Below are positions 29,619 through 38,581 of a stretch of DNA of 64,000 bases, piece by piece. The DNA is from a bacterium. Lineage in GTDB: Bacteria > Myxococcota_A > Polyangia > Nannocystales > Nannocystaceae. Under the pieces are notes generated by a model. That model ran no database searches. It had not been told where the DNA came from and saw only the letters and a list, made by a program, of their open reading frames with translations. Location: contig JANSYI010000002.1 in the NCBI GenBank assembly GCA_024742475.1, forward strand, positions 124,001 through 188,000, written 5' to 3'. The position numbers and the translations under genes were made by a program. How positions within the stretch are numbered: position 1 is the first letter of the stretch; each line of letters starts with the position of its first letter.

Positions 29619-30641
29619 CTACGCAGGCCCCTGGGCATACGGCGAGAGCAGGCCCTGCTCGCGCGCCTTCGCTCGCAGACGCTCCAGGAGCTCGGCCCGG
29701 TCGGTCGACTCTGCGGGGTGAGCCTTGCCGAGCTTGGCCCGCTTGGTCGCGTCCAAGCCGAGCCGGCCGAGGCGGCGAACGAAGCCTCCATTGGGGTCGG
29801 GCTGCTCGCAGTGGCCCCGCCCGAGGCGGCGGTTGAGCACGAGATAGGACCCGCCGACCCCCGCGGCTTCACACTCGCGCTGGTGCGCACGCGCGGCCCA
29901 GATCGCGGTGACGATCGCGGGGATTCCGTCGTCGTGGCAGAAGATCCAAGGCGGCGCCTTGGCGTCCCACACCTGCACGAAGTACGCGGGGTTGAACCCA
30001 AACGGTCCATAACCGAACGCCCACGCCGAACCCCGCGCGGGCGTGACCTCGCCACCGGGACCGACGCGATCGTAGTCGACCTCGGCGAAGAGGTGCGGGT
30101 TGCCCTTGAAGCGACGCAGCCGAGACAGCTTGCCCTTGAGCTTCCAGTAGCGCCCCTGCGTGGCGTCGGTCTGCGCGAGCTCGGCTTCCAGACGCGACTC
30201 CTCTTCGGCGTCGTAGGCATACTTGCGCCACGCCGTCGTGGCTCCGTTGACGTCCGGGTTGAGCACGTGCAGCGCGCTGGGCCGGTAGGTCGACTCCCGC
30301 AGCGCCCACGCCTGAAACAAACGGGGCTCGGCACCCATCTCGCGAGCGACGAGCGCGACGAGAGAACGGAACCGGTCGCGGTCGGCCTTGGTCCACGGCT
30401 TGCGCAGCCGCTTGTGACGCGGCCGCCCCCGCTCGTCGACCTGCACGCGGAACCCCTCGCACGCGCTGCGCTGCGCGCCATAGCGGCTGCTCGCCTGCTG
30501 CGGGAGATCCAGCCGCAGCGGCACCACGTCCCTAGAGGACACCATCTGTGCCTTCGGTGCGGACCACGCCTCGAACTCGACAGGGGGAGCCCCACAAGCT
30601 TCGATCAGCGTGAGCCCAACGAGGAGCCCCGTGCGTCGCAT
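29619..30641 (-). CDS. Lipoprotein with possible lysozyme/transglycosylase-like domain
   Basis: The product has 340 residues from ATG 30641. MRRTGLLVGLTLIEAC gives a lipobox ending at Cys16, with Glu at -2 being unusual. The middle part, FQAWALRESTYRPSALHVLN near residues 110-130, resembles the catalytic helix-Glu region of lytic transglycosylases and goose-type lysozymes. WAFGYGPFGFNPAYFVQVW, WIFCHDDGIPAIVTAIWAAR and GGSYLVLNRRLGRG follow. If this holds, it would cut or sense peptidoglycan. The similarity is weak and only motif-level. About 90 bp separate it from the upstream metallopeptidase start. Arg/Lys content is high. Confidence 0.65.
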   Translation of the reverse strand: MRRTGLLVGLTLIEACGAPPVEFEAWSAPKAQMVSSRDVVPLRLDLPQQASSRYGAQRSACEGFRVQVDERGRPRHKRLRKPWTKADRDRFRSLVALVAREMGAEPRLFQAWALRESTYRPSALHVLNPDVNGATTAWRKYAYDAEEESRLEAELAQTDATQGRYWKLKGKLSRLRRFKGNPHLFAEVDYDRVGPGGEVTPARGSAWAFGYGPFGFNPAYFVQVWDAKAPPWIFCHDDGIPAIVTAIWAARAHQRECEAAGVGGSYLVLNRRLGRGHCEQPDPNGGFVRRLGRLGLDATKRAKLGKAHPAESTDRAELLERLRAKAREQGLLSPYAQGPA

Positions 30642-30688
30642 GGACGGCGCTTCATAGCGCTTCGCGGGGTGCGGGGGAACGGTGCGCG

Positions 30689-31924
30689 TCAATCGCAGTA
30701 GTCGAGGCGGTCCGAGAGCCCCTGACCTTGCGGCCCCGCGAAGCCCGGGGGCGGAACCTCGACGAAACACGTTTCGGGCTCAGAACCCCCCAACGTCACC
30801 CGTACGAAGCCAAAGCGCGGTTCGCCCAGCCCTTGAAACGCGCCCCCTGTGCCCGCGATGACCTGCCGCAGCGTTTTGTCGCCGACATCGATGCTGGGAA
30901 AATCACGTAGCGCATGTGCGTGACCCGCGACCACGAGATCGACGTCGGCGATGGCGGCCTCGGCGAGCAGGCGCTGTGCACGATCTTCGCGCGACCAGCC
31001 CGCACCCGTCAGCCCCGCGTAGGGAGGGTGATGCATCGCAACGATCAGCGTGGAGGCGTCGCCACGCTCGAAGAACTCGGGCAGCCGCGCTTCGACCGAC
31101 CGCGCAATCGCTCCACTGCCGGTGTCGAGCATCACCAAGCGCAGGTCGCAAACCTCGACGGCGTGGTTGCCCGGCCCAAAGCGGCGGTTGTAGTGCGGCC
31201 GTGAGGGCCGATAGATGTCGTGGTTGCCGGGCGTGAGGACGACGGGCACCGGAGCGTTGTCCAACATGCGCTCGATCGCGTCGTACTCGTCGTCGCGGGA
31301 GCTCTCGGTGAGGTCGCCGGCGATCGCGATCGCGACCAGCGGCTCACCGACGATCGCCCCCTCGTCGCGCTCGCGCTCGAGCTCCTCGAGGATGCGCTCG
31401 AACTGCACCGGGTTGGTCTGGATGTCGCTGACGAAGGCGACCCTGTACCGGTCCGAGCAGCCCCGCCGCCCGCGGAGGAAGACGACCTCGCCGGGGATGA
31501 GCGGGAGCTCGACGGTGCGGCGGAGGGTCTGATCCGCCGGGGCGAGCACGGGCGTCTCGACGCCGCCTCGGTCGACCCAGACGTCGGCGCTCGGGTCCAC
31601 GTTGCGAAGCTCGACCGTGACGAGGTCGGGCGCGCCCTCCCCCGCTTCGACGCTGAGCGCAAACCGGCCGGGCCCCGCCACGCGGGCTCGCACCACGCCA
31701 TCGTCGAAGTCGACCACGCCCTTGGCGTCCCACGTCACCGCAGAGTCGGCGTCGGGATCTTGAAATCGAACCTCGATGGACGACGGCGTCCTCAGCCGCG
31801 CGACCTCGTTCTCGGCGATGACGCGACACTCTGCGCGCCCGTAGTGGGGGTTGGTGCACTCCGGAACGGCGCAGCCGTGGGCGGTGAGGACGCAGGCGAG
31901 TCCGAGCAGCCAGTGGCGGGTCAT
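30689..31924 (-). CDS. Calcineurin-like metallophosphoesterase lipoprotein
   Basis: This 411-residue protein starts at ATG 31924, overlapping the stop of the preceding gene (ATGA). Its signal ends in AHGC (Cys18). Residues about 30-155 are a beta-rich domain. The phosphoesterase domain then shows the ordered motifs FVSDIQTN, AIAGDLT, LTPGNHD, AMHHPPYAG and VAGHAHAL. The first motif, normally Asp-x-His, is Asp-Ile-Gln here, so one metal ligand is replaced; all later ligands are intact. It is lipid-anchored and presumably hydrolyses phosphoesters outside the inner membrane. It is cotranscribed with the barrel-like protein. Confidence 0.9.
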   Translation of the reverse strand: MTRHWLLGLACVLTAHGCAVPECTNPHYGRAECRVIAENEVARLRTPSSIEVRFQDPDADSAVTWDAKGVVDFDDGVVRARVAGPGRFALSVEAGEGAPDLVTVELRNVDPSADVWVDRGGVETPVLAPADQTLRRTVELPLIPGEVVFLRGRRGCSDRYRVAFVSDIQTNPVQFERILEELERERDEGAIVGEPLVAIAIAGDLTESSRDDEYDAIERMLDNAPVPVVLTPGNHDIYRPSRPHYNRRFGPGNHAVEVCDLRLVMLDTGSGAIARSVEARLPEFFERGDASTLIVAMHHPPYAGLTGAGWSREDRAQRLLAEAAIADVDLVVAGHAHALRDFPSIDVGDKTLRQVIAGTGGAFQGLGEPRFGFVRVTLGGSEPETCFVEVPPPGFAGPQGQGLSDRLDYCD

Positions 31925-33159
31925 GGTCGTTCTCCGAGGTCGGGCAAGACGACGCCCACGTTGAGGGCACCCGAGATGCCGTTGCCGATCACCAGGCCGG
32001 CACCTGCCTGAAGCGCGACGGGCCACGCCTTGGGCCGCACCCGCGTGGTCCACCGCAGATGCGTCGGCCCCAGGAAGCCGATGACGGGGCCGAAGTTCAC
32101 GCCCCGCCCGTCGAAGCGGCTGTGCACGTAGCCCACGCTGAGCTGGCTGTTGACGGTCGCCCGCCGCTGCGCCCCGTCGCGTCGGGCGCCCTGCGTCATG
32201 GGAAAGTCGACGTCGTACCAAGCCTCGCCGTACAGCGGCCCGATCTCGGCGCTCCCGCGCTGCAGCGAATCCTCGCCCGGCTCCGCGTAGCTGACGACGT
32301 CGAACCGCGGCCCGAAGTAGACGGTGAAGCGCTGCCGCTGTGACAGCCTCCACCGCGCGCCGACGGTGAGCGGGAGCAGCATCGACCGCTCGACGATCCG
32401 CTGGCTGGGGAGCCCGGCGTCGAGCGTCTCGCGTCGGATCTGAAACTCGGGCTTGTAGCGGAGCTCCGCCGCGCCCAGAAAGCTCGACCGTTCGAAGACC
32501 GGATACGGGAGGTTGACGGCGAGGTCGGCCCCGACCCCGATCGACAGTCGACGCTCGCGAAGGGCGACGGGCGCGGTGCCCAGCTGCCCCTCGATCGGCT
32601 GCTGAAACTGAGGACGGGGATCGACCTGTCGCTCTTGCCACAGCGTCCCGCCCACGTGGCCGAAGATCCGCAAGCGCCCGCCATCACCGGGGAAGAAGTA
32701 GTTCGGTGCGAACGTCATCCGCATCTGGTGCGGGTGGGTCTCGTCGAGCGCGCCCGGCTGCGCGACGCGGTAGTCGATGCCCATCGTGCTCGGCCGGATG
32801 CGGTCGGGGTCGCCGGGTCCGTCACCACCGAGCCGCCCAATGAGCGCTCCGAGGAGCGCGCCTGCGCCAGCGATCGCGCCGCCCCCGACGAGGAACGTGG
32901 CAGGGTCGCCGACGTTGTTGCGATCGCCCAGCGCGAACAACATGGTCGCCGCGGTCCCTCCGGCGAGGACGCCGACACCGAACAAGGTGAGCCTCGCCGC
33001 GCCCGTGCGAACGCATGGCGACGCGTCGGTCGTGCAGCAAGAGAACTGTCGCTTCGAGTGACAGTTTCGATGCTGCTCGCCGGGCTCGTGTTGCGGCGGC
33101 TGCCGTGGCGCGCGACTTGCGGTCAGAGCCACCGTGACGCTGAGCAGGACCGCATGCAC
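31921..33159 (-). CDS. Outer-membrane barrel-like protein
   Basis: The protein has 412 residues from ATG 33159, with a possible signal (MHAVLLSVTVALTASRA) but also a second hydrophobic region at about 57-110 (GVGVLAGGTAATMLFALG, GGGAIAGAGALLGALIG). Residues about 125-412 consist of alternating amphipathic strands with aromatic ends (MRMTFAPNYFFPG, RFTVYFGPRFDVVSY, WYDVDFPMTQ, AGLVIGNGISGALNVGVVLP), typical of a beta-barrel. An earlier part with four cysteines around 33-50 is unusual. It overlaps the metallophosphoesterase gene by 4 bp and heads that operon. Function is unknown. Confidence 0.7.
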   Translation of the reverse strand: MHAVLLSVTVALTASRAPRQPPQHEPGEQHRNCHSKRQFSCCTTDASPCVRTGAARLTLFGVGVLAGGTAATMLFALGDRNNVGDPATFLVGGGAIAGAGALLGALIGRLGGDGPGDPDRIRPSTMGIDYRVAQPGALDETHPHQMRMTFAPNYFFPGDGGRLRIFGHVGGTLWQERQVDPRPQFQQPIEGQLGTAPVALRERRLSIGVGADLAVNLPYPVFERSSFLGAAELRYKPEFQIRRETLDAGLPSQRIVERSMLLPLTVGARWRLSQRQRFTVYFGPRFDVVSYAEPGEDSLQRGSAEIGPLYGEAWYDVDFPMTQGARRDGAQRRATVNSQLSVGYVHSRFDGRGVNFGPVIGFLGPTHLRWTTRVRPKAWPVALQAGAGLVIGNGISGALNVGVVLPDLGERP

Positions 33160-33245
33160 CGCGGTTGCCGTACCACGTTGGCCCCAGTTCCGGGAAGCAG
33201 ACGGCCCGACTTGCCCCGTTCGCGTCCATCCCGCAAGCTCTCGAC

Positions 33246-34556
33246 ATGCTTGGCTTGAATGGACGATGGACGATGATGGGCGCGTTCGCGGCCCTCCTGG
33301 CAGGAGTGCTCGCTGGCGGGGCGGGTGCGCTCGCAGGCGGGTGCCAGATCGAGGATCCGGCCCGAGACGACGTCGAACGCCTGCTCACCGTGCTGTGCGA
33401 TCAGACCCAGACGTGTCGATGCGCCGGCTCCGAAGATCAGGACGCCTGCGACGTCCGGCGCACCACCTGGGACGCGCGGCTGCAGTTCGGCCGAGCGCAG
33501 GGCCTGATCTTCGATGCCGAGTGCGTGGAGGCCATCGAGGCGCGGGTGCAGGCGCGCGGCTGCCTCGACGCGACGACCGACGAGGGTGGGCACCTGTGCG
33601 AAGACTTCTGCGCGGTCTTTCACGGCAACGTCGAGCTGGGGGGCGAGTGCGAGGGCTACGACACCGTCACCAGCGACTGCGTGCAGGGCACGACCTGCCT
33701 GCAGGGTCGCTGCGTGGAACCGTGCGACACGCTCGCGGGGTTGGCCGAGGGCGCGCTGTGCCGCGACGAGGCGGGCGAGCAGTTCGACGACTGCGCCGAC
33801 AACCTGCTGTGCAGCTTCGAGACCCGGCGCTGCATCACCCTCCCCGCGGTCGGTGAGCAGTGCACCGGCGAGGGCATGTGCGCCCGCGATGCGCGGTGCG
33901 ACTGGAACACGCAGATCTGTCGCGCTGCGGCGGCCATCGGCGAGCGCTGCGACGAGGTCGACTGCGTGTCGGGGGCCTACTGCGACTGGCAAGAGGCCAG
34001 CGGCACCTGCAGGGCCGAGCGAACGCTCGGGCAGTCTTGCCGGCAAGCTCCGTGCGCCGAGGGCTTGGGCTGCGACCACGACCGCGACGCCTGCGTGCCC
34101 CCGGCCGACGAGGGCGAGCCGTGCGGCGGCGGATGTGACGAAGGCCTGCTGTGCATCGACGCTCTGTGCCGCACGGTGCCTGAGGAGGGCGATCGATGCG
34201 AGGGGCAGTGCGCCGACGGGTCGTGGTGCGACTGGAACATCGGGCGGTGTGCAGCCCTGCCCGATGGCGAGGGCCAGCCGTGTCCGATCGGCGAGTGCGG
34301 GGGCGGGCTGTGGTGCGACACGTCCAACACCCCCGAAGGCGAGTGCCAGCTGCGCGCCCCGTTCGGCGAGACCTGCACGGGCCACCGACAGTGCGAGACG
34401 GGGTTCTGCCCCGCGGGCTTCTGCGACGAGCTGCCGCTCGAGGGCGAGGCGTGCGCCCAGGCAGGGGGCTGCGCAAACGGCCTGGTCTGCGACGGCGAGA
34501 CGTGCGTGACGGCCCTCAACCGGGGCTCGGCGGTGTGCTCGTTTGCCGGTTGGTGA
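33246..34556 (+). CDS. Cys-rich repeat lipoprotein
   Basis: From ATG 33246 the product has 436 residues; ATG 33273 or 33276 are possible. The signal MMGAFAALLAGVLAGG leads to a GGC lipobox. The mature protein has well over 40 cysteines in short modules of about 25-40 residues, each of the type GExCxxxxCxxGxxCDxxxxxC (for example GEQCTGEGMCARDARCDWN, GQPCPIGECGGGLWCD). This is the Dickkopf/EGF-like low-complexity pattern common in myxobacterial surface proteins. Disulfide bonding is expected. It probably lies at the outer surface, for adhesion or structure. Confidence 0.85.
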   Translation: MLGLNGRWTMMGAFAALLAGVLAGGAGALAGGCQIEDPARDDVERLLTVLCDQTQTCRCAGSEDQDACDVRRTTWDARLQFGRAQGLIFDAECVEAIEARVQARGCLDATTDEGGHLCEDFCAVFHGNVELGGECEGYDTVTSDCVQGTTCLQGRCVEPCDTLAGLAEGALCRDEAGEQFDDCADNLLCSFETRRCITLPAVGEQCTGEGMCARDARCDWNTQICRAAAAIGERCDEVDCVSGAYCDWQEASGTCRAERTLGQSCRQAPCAEGLGCDHDRDACVPPADEGEPCGGGCDEGLLCIDALCRTVPEEGDRCEGQCADGSWCDWNIGRCAALPDGEGQPCPIGECGGGLWCDTSNTPEGECQLRAPFGETCTGHRQCETGFCPAGFCDELPLEGEACAQAGGCANGLVCDGETCVTALNRGSAVCSFAGW

Positions 34557-34578
34557 TCGGTGGGCGCATACTTTGGAG

Positions 34579-35175
34579 GTGAGGCGCGGGTGGTTCCTGT
34601 TGGCCGGCCTGGTCGGCTGCGCGTCGGGTAGCGATCCCGCGACGGTGGAGACGACCTTCACCGGGGGCTCGGCCTCGGCCAGCGCAAGCGCGTCGGCGTC
34701 CGCGTCGGCCAGCGGCGGCGGATCCTCGGGCTCGTCCTCGAGCACCGGTGACGACTCGAACGCCAACTCCGAGACCACCGATGCGCCCGACACCTCGGGG
34801 CCCACCTCGTCGACCGGTCCCGTGTCGAGTACGGGGAGCGGCGACAGCTCCAGCGGCGAGACGCCCAGCGAGCAGCCCGAGGACGGGATGTACTCGGCGT
34901 GCGCCAGCGTGGTCGACTGCGTCGGGCTGACCACGTGCCTGACCGCGACCGACACCGGCGGTCAGCCGATCGACGCGTTCTGCACGGCCGGCGGCTGCAA
35001 GTCTCCGCTGGCCCAGTGCGATCCGACGCCGGGCGGCACCGCGGTCCCCATCTGCCTCGAGGTCGACATCGGCGGCGTCACCGATGCGGTCTGCGCCCTC
35101 GACTGCAGCCAGGGTCAGACGTGCCCCGCCGGCATGACGTGCCGGACGCTCGCGGGGGGATCCATCTGTTCGTGA
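34579..35175 (+). CDS. Lipoprotein with Ser-Ala/Ser-Gly-Thr linker and small Cys-rich domain
   Basis: I start at GTG 34579, giving 198 residues, with signal VRRGWFLLAGLVGC. CATACT ends 6 nt before the GTG. Residues about 28-105 are a long low-complexity linker containing six Ser-Ala dipeptides in a row followed by Ser/Gly/Thr. The C-terminal roughly 80 residues hold eight to ten cysteines (CASVVDCVGLTTCLTA, CALDCSQGQTCPAGMTC). This suggests a small disulfide-rich domain held away from the membrane by a flexible stalk. Its function is unknown. Confidence 0.8.
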   Translation: MRRGWFLLAGLVGCASGSDPATVETTFTGGSASASASASASASASGGGSSGSSSSTGDDSNANSETTDAPDTSGPTSSTGPVSSTGSGDSSSGETPSEQPEDGMYSACASVVDCVGLTTCLTATDTGGQPIDAFCTAGGCKSPLAQCDPTPGGTAVPICLEVDIGGVTDAVCALDCSQGQTCPAGMTCRTLAGGSICS

Positions 35176-35210
35176 CTCCGTACCGAGACACCGATACCGT
35201 ACGGGGGCGC

Positions 35211-35663
35211 ATGTCCTGGTCCCTGCCCCGAAAGAAGGTCCTCGTCCCTTGGGATTTCTCGGCCGCGAGCGCCGAGGCACTCGAAGCCGCGCTCACGTTC
35301 GTGATGCAGCCCAAGGACGTCACGGTGCTACACGCCGTCGAGCCGCTGGGCGCCATCGCGACGATGGGCGAGCAGCGCAACCGCGAGGCCAAGGAGTCCC
35401 TGTCCGAGACGCTGGTCAAGGTGCGCGAGTCGGTGAACGCCGCGGGGCACCCGGACGTGGTCGCGGCCGTGCGCTACGGCGACGCTTCGGACGCGATCTC
35501 GGAGTACGTCACCGAGCACGACTTCGAGCTCATCGTCATGCCCTCGCGTAGGCGCAAGGGCCTCAAGCGGCTGCTGCTCGGCTCGGTCTCCGAGCAGGTC
35601 GTGCGCAACGTGCCCGTGCCCGTGCTGCTGCTGCGCGCGGAGAACGAAGACGACGACGAGTAG
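35211..35663 (+). CDS. Universal stress protein (UspA family)
   Basis: The protein has 150 residues from ATG 35211. It has the single UspA alpha/beta fold: KKVLVPWDFSAASAEALEAAL at the N-terminus, VTVLHAVEPLG, VVAAVRYGDASDAISEYVTEHDFELIVMPSRRRKG, and the nucleotide-binding-like end KRLLLGSVSEQVVRNVPVPVLLLR. The usual GxxGxxxxxxxxxGS loop is degenerate (RRRKGLKRLLLGSVS), so ATP binding is uncertain. Cytoplasmic. A TACCGT hexamer ends 10 nt upstream. The next gene follows after 5 bp. Confidence 0.95.
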   Translation: MSWSLPRKKVLVPWDFSAASAEALEAALTFVMQPKDVTVLHAVEPLGAIATMGEQRNREAKESLSETLVKVRESVNAAGHPDVVAAVRYGDASDAISEYVTEHDFELIVMPSRRRKGLKRLLLGSVSEQVVRNVPVPVLLLRAENEDDDE

Positions 35664-35668
35664 GCGCC

Positions 35669-36508
35669 GTGCGGGGGAGGCTCTTCATCGCGTCTGTGCT
35701 CACCGCTGCGGCGGGGTGCACGGCGATCAACCCCGCGTACGAGTCGAACCGCGAGAGCAGCACGGGCCCCAGCGTCGCGACGTCCTCCACGTCGAACGCC
35801 GCGACGACGGCCGCGAGCGCGCTCGACTCTGGGAGTACCTTCGACGAGCCAGACCCGGCGACCGGGTGGCCCGGCACCACGGCGGCCGCAAGCTCGAGCG
35901 GAGGGGAGCCCGCGTGCCCGCTCGACGGCACGGCGTTGAAGATCGAGGTTCGCGACGGAGCCGGCGCCCTGATCCCGCCCGACTGCCAACAACCACTCGC
36001 ATCATTCGCGGTCGGGCGCGTGGGCACCACGCGAGTGGGCTACGAGAGCACCCACTGCGGTGACTGCGAATGCGAGGACCCCCCCGCGACCGAGGAGCGA
36101 GAGGTCCGAATCGAAGGCTTGCGCCCCTTCGACTTCGAGGACTGCGGCCGGCTCATCGTCTGGGATGACGTCGTCGGGGGTCAGTGTGTGCACGCTGGGC
36201 TCGCGCTGGCCCGGACCGCCGAAGCCCCGATCTGGGTCGCCAGCCGCACGATCGAGCTCCCGTCCGAGCTCGGTCTCGTGCCCACCATCGACCTCGTGGA
36301 CATCGAGCCGTGCCCGACGGCGCAGTGTGCCAGCGCAGGCCTCAAGGCCCTTCGGTTCGGCAGCCAGACGGTGGTCGAGGTCGGCGAGTCCGCCCTGGTC
36401 AGCCTGGACGGCCCCAGCGGAAACGCCTACGAGGTCTTCAACCACAACTCCACGATTACGAGCTCGTGCAGACCGGCGGTCGTTTGGACGGCCGAACGCC
36501 TCGAATGA
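35669..36508 (+). CDS. Lipoprotein of unknown function
   Basis: The product has 279 residues from GTG 35669, with signal MRGRLFIASVLTAAAGC (Cys17). A Ser/Thr/Ala-rich linker covers about 25-80. The rest is beta-rich with about ten cysteines (STHCGDCECEDPP, VVGGQCVHAG, DIEPCPTAQC). No known domain. It starts 5 bp after the universal stress gene and overlaps the membrane-protein gene downstream by 4 bp (ATGA), so three genes probably form one transcript. Confidence 0.75.
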   Translation: MRGRLFIASVLTAAAGCTAINPAYESNRESSTGPSVATSSTSNAATTAASALDSGSTFDEPDPATGWPGTTAAASSSGGEPACPLDGTALKIEVRDGAGALIPPDCQQPLASFAVGRVGTTRVGYESTHCGDCECEDPPATEEREVRIEGLRPFDFEDCGRLIVWDDVVGGQCVHAGLALARTAEAPIWVASRTIELPSELGLVPTIDLVDIEPCPTAQCASAGLKALRFGSQTVVEVGESALVSLDGPSGNAYEVFNHNSTITSSCRPAVVWTAERLE

Positions 36509-37527
36509 ACCCTGGGGCGCGCGCGATCGGGCTGGCCGACGCGTGGCGTCGACGCTGGTTGCGGGCGCTGGGCCGCCCAGGTCGCGTGCTGGTGCGCGAC
36601 CGTGAGCTGCGGGTCGCGGCGCTGTTCTCTGCCGTCGTGGTGACGGCGCTGATCGGCACGTTGGTCGCTCCGCTGTGGCTGCTCATCCTCGGGCCACTGG
36701 TGTGGGGTGTGCCCCACATCGCGGCCGACATTCGTTATCTCGTCGTGCGCACGGGCTTCGCTCGGCGAACGATGCTGTGGGTGTTCGGCGGCGTCCCGCT
36801 GCTCGCCTTGTCCCTGGGCGCGGACCTCTCGTGGGGGTTCGTGGGCGCCGCGGCGGTGGCCCTGGCCGCGCGTGCGCCCTGGCGACACCGACTCGGGGTC
36901 GCGGCGCTCGTGCTCGCGTGCGGCCTCGGTCTCGCGCAGCTGGGGCCCGTGGGGGACGTGGTGTTCGGTCACGTGCACAACGTCGCCGCCGTGTCGTTCT
37001 GGTGGCTGTGGCGACCCCGACGAGGACGCGCACACTGGCTCCCGCTGGTGCTGCTGGTCGCGGCCACGGCCCTGCTCGGCAGCGAGTGGGGTCTGCAAAT
37101 CGTAGGCGCGCGCTTCGAGTGGCACGCGCTCGGCGACAGCCCCGACCGCCAGCTGTGGCGTCTCGCGCCTGGGCTGGCGCCGATGATCGGCATGCGCCTG
37201 GTGCTCGCGTTCTGCTTCATGCAGGCCGTGCACTACGCGATCTGGATGCAGATGATCCCCGACGAGGCACGCGCCCGCGCCACGGTGATGACGTTTCGCG
37301 CCAGCCTCCGCGATCTCGAGCGCGACATGGGCCGTATCGGGCTCTACGTGATCGCGGGCCTCACAGCTGGGCTCATCGCCTGGGCGAGCTGGGACATGCT
37401 CGCCGCCGACCGGGGCTACTTTCGCGTGGCGCGCTTTCACGGCCACCTCGAGCTGATGGCCGGGGTGCTCCTGGTCCTCGAGCGCCGCCGGGGCTCCACC
37501 CACGCCAGCAAATGGCAGTTACGGTAG
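36505..37527 (+). CDS. Polytopic membrane protein with conserved-looking histidines
   Basis: From ATG 36505 it has 340 residues with about eight hydrophobic helices. Histidines sit at or near membrane edges in GVPHIAADI, FGHVHNVAA, QAVHYAIWMQMIP and RFHGHLELM. This pattern is loosely like integral-membrane di-metal or haem proteins such as Brp/Blh-type carotenoid dioxygenases, but I see no decisive family signature. Between helices are basic loops (RAPWRHRL). It is translationally coupled to the lipoprotein upstream. Function is unknown. Confidence 0.7.
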   Translation: MNPGARAIGLADAWRRRWLRALGRPGRVLVRDRELRVAALFSAVVVTALIGTLVAPLWLLILGPLVWGVPHIAADIRYLVVRTGFARRTMLWVFGGVPLLALSLGADLSWGFVGAAAVALAARAPWRHRLGVAALVLACGLGLAQLGPVGDVVFGHVHNVAAVSFWWLWRPRRGRAHWLPLVLLVAATALLGSEWGLQIVGARFEWHALGDSPDRQLWRLAPGLAPMIGMRLVLAFCFMQAVHYAIWMQMIPDEARARATVMTFRASLRDLERDMGRIGLYVIAGLTAGLIAWASWDMLAADRGYFRVARFHGHLELMAGVLLVLERRRGSTHASKWQLR

Positions 37528-37539
37528 CTTTCATTCCTC

Positions 37540-38475
37540 ATGCATCGCTTGCTCTTGTCGTTCATCCTCGTCGGCTGTGGGGCGTCGGACCCGCCCAGCG
37601 GCTCGGGCAGTCAAGGACTGAGTTCCTCGGGCGAGAGCGTCGCGACCACGAGCGGCGGAACCGACAGCACGACGGGCGTGCCAGCGACCTCGACCGGCTC
37701 GTCGACGTCGGCAACCTCCGGCATGTCCCCGCAAGACACGGGTGACACCGGTGACGAACCCGGTGGAGGCAGCGTCTTCATCCAAAACCCCGACGCCGGC
37801 GACCCCTGCCGTCGCACGGAGCGACCGGACGGATCCCAGGCGCTGTCGATCGAGTGCTCCGTCGAACGACAGGACTGCTGCCCTGGCGAGGCGTGTCGGG
37901 CGTGGGACAACAGCGGCGGCGACACGTGGAACGCGTCCCGCTGTTCGATGGTCGATGCGGACGCGGGACAAGCCGGTGAGACCTGCACCGTCGAACAGAG
38001 CGCGGTCTCTGGGATCGACAGCTGCGACGTCGGCCTGATGTGTTGGGAGGTCGACGACGAGACGCTCGAGGGCTCCTGCGTGCAGTACTGCAGCGACGAG
38101 GAGCCCGCCTGCACGGGCGCAGGAGAAGTCTGCGCTGTCTTCAACGACGACTATCTGCCCCTGTGCCTCCCCAGCTGCAATCCTCTGGGTTCCGACTGCG
38201 GCGAGGGGCGCGGCTGCTATCCCAACGCAGACACCTTCGTCTGCTTGCGTGAAGGCGAGCGCACCCACGTCGACCTCGTCTTTCAACCGGACTGTCCCGC
38301 GGGCACGTTTCACGCGCCGGACGATGTCGCCAGCTGCCCCGACGACGGCCCTTGCTGCACCGCGTTCTGCAACGTGAACGACCCGGACGCCTGCGGCGCT
38401 GCGCAGTGCCTGCCCTACTTCGACGCTCCTCCGCCCGAACACGCCGCGCTCGGGTACTGCAGCGTCGCCGGCTGA
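37540..38475 (+). CDS. Cys-rich lipoprotein with WNxSRC module
   Basis: The 311-residue product starts at ATG 37540: MHRLLLSFILVGC with lipobox ILVGC (Cys13). A Ser/Thr/Gly linker spans about 15-78. The mature domain contains about 26 cysteines; the segment DNSGGDTWNASRCSMVD is closely matched by NDGGEVWNASRCTPVD in the radical-SAM-linked lipoprotein at 49839-50660. Further shared modules are GIDSCDVGLMCWEVDDETLEGSC and EVCAVFNDDYLPLCLPSC. A TAGCTT hexamer ends 9 nt upstream. It is probably surface-exposed and disulfide-rich. Confidence 0.85.
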   Translation: MHRLLLSFILVGCGASDPPSGSGSQGLSSSGESVATTSGGTDSTTGVPATSTGSSTSATSGMSPQDTGDTGDEPGGGSVFIQNPDAGDPCRRTERPDGSQALSIECSVERQDCCPGEACRAWDNSGGDTWNASRCSMVDADAGQAGETCTVEQSAVSGIDSCDVGLMCWEVDDETLEGSCVQYCSDEEPACTGAGEVCAVFNDDYLPLCLPSCNPLGSDCGEGRGCYPNADTFVCLREGERTHVDLVFQPDCPAGTFHAPDDVASCPDDGPCCTAFCNVNDPDACGAAQCLPYFDAPPPEHAALGYCSVAG

Positions 38476-38568
38476 GGCGTGTTGCACCGTCGTTTCCAGC
38501 ACGCCCGCCTCGAGCACCGTCCCCGCCAGGGCGACGACCGCGGTTGCTCGGTCGGCGTTCTTCGACCA

Positions 38569-38574
38569 TACCCT
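38569..38574 (+). promoter_or_regulatory. Putative -10 element heading the glycan locus (leaderless)
   Basis: TACCCT ends 7 nt before ATG 38582. Confidence 0.5.
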
Positions 38575-38581
38575 CTACACG

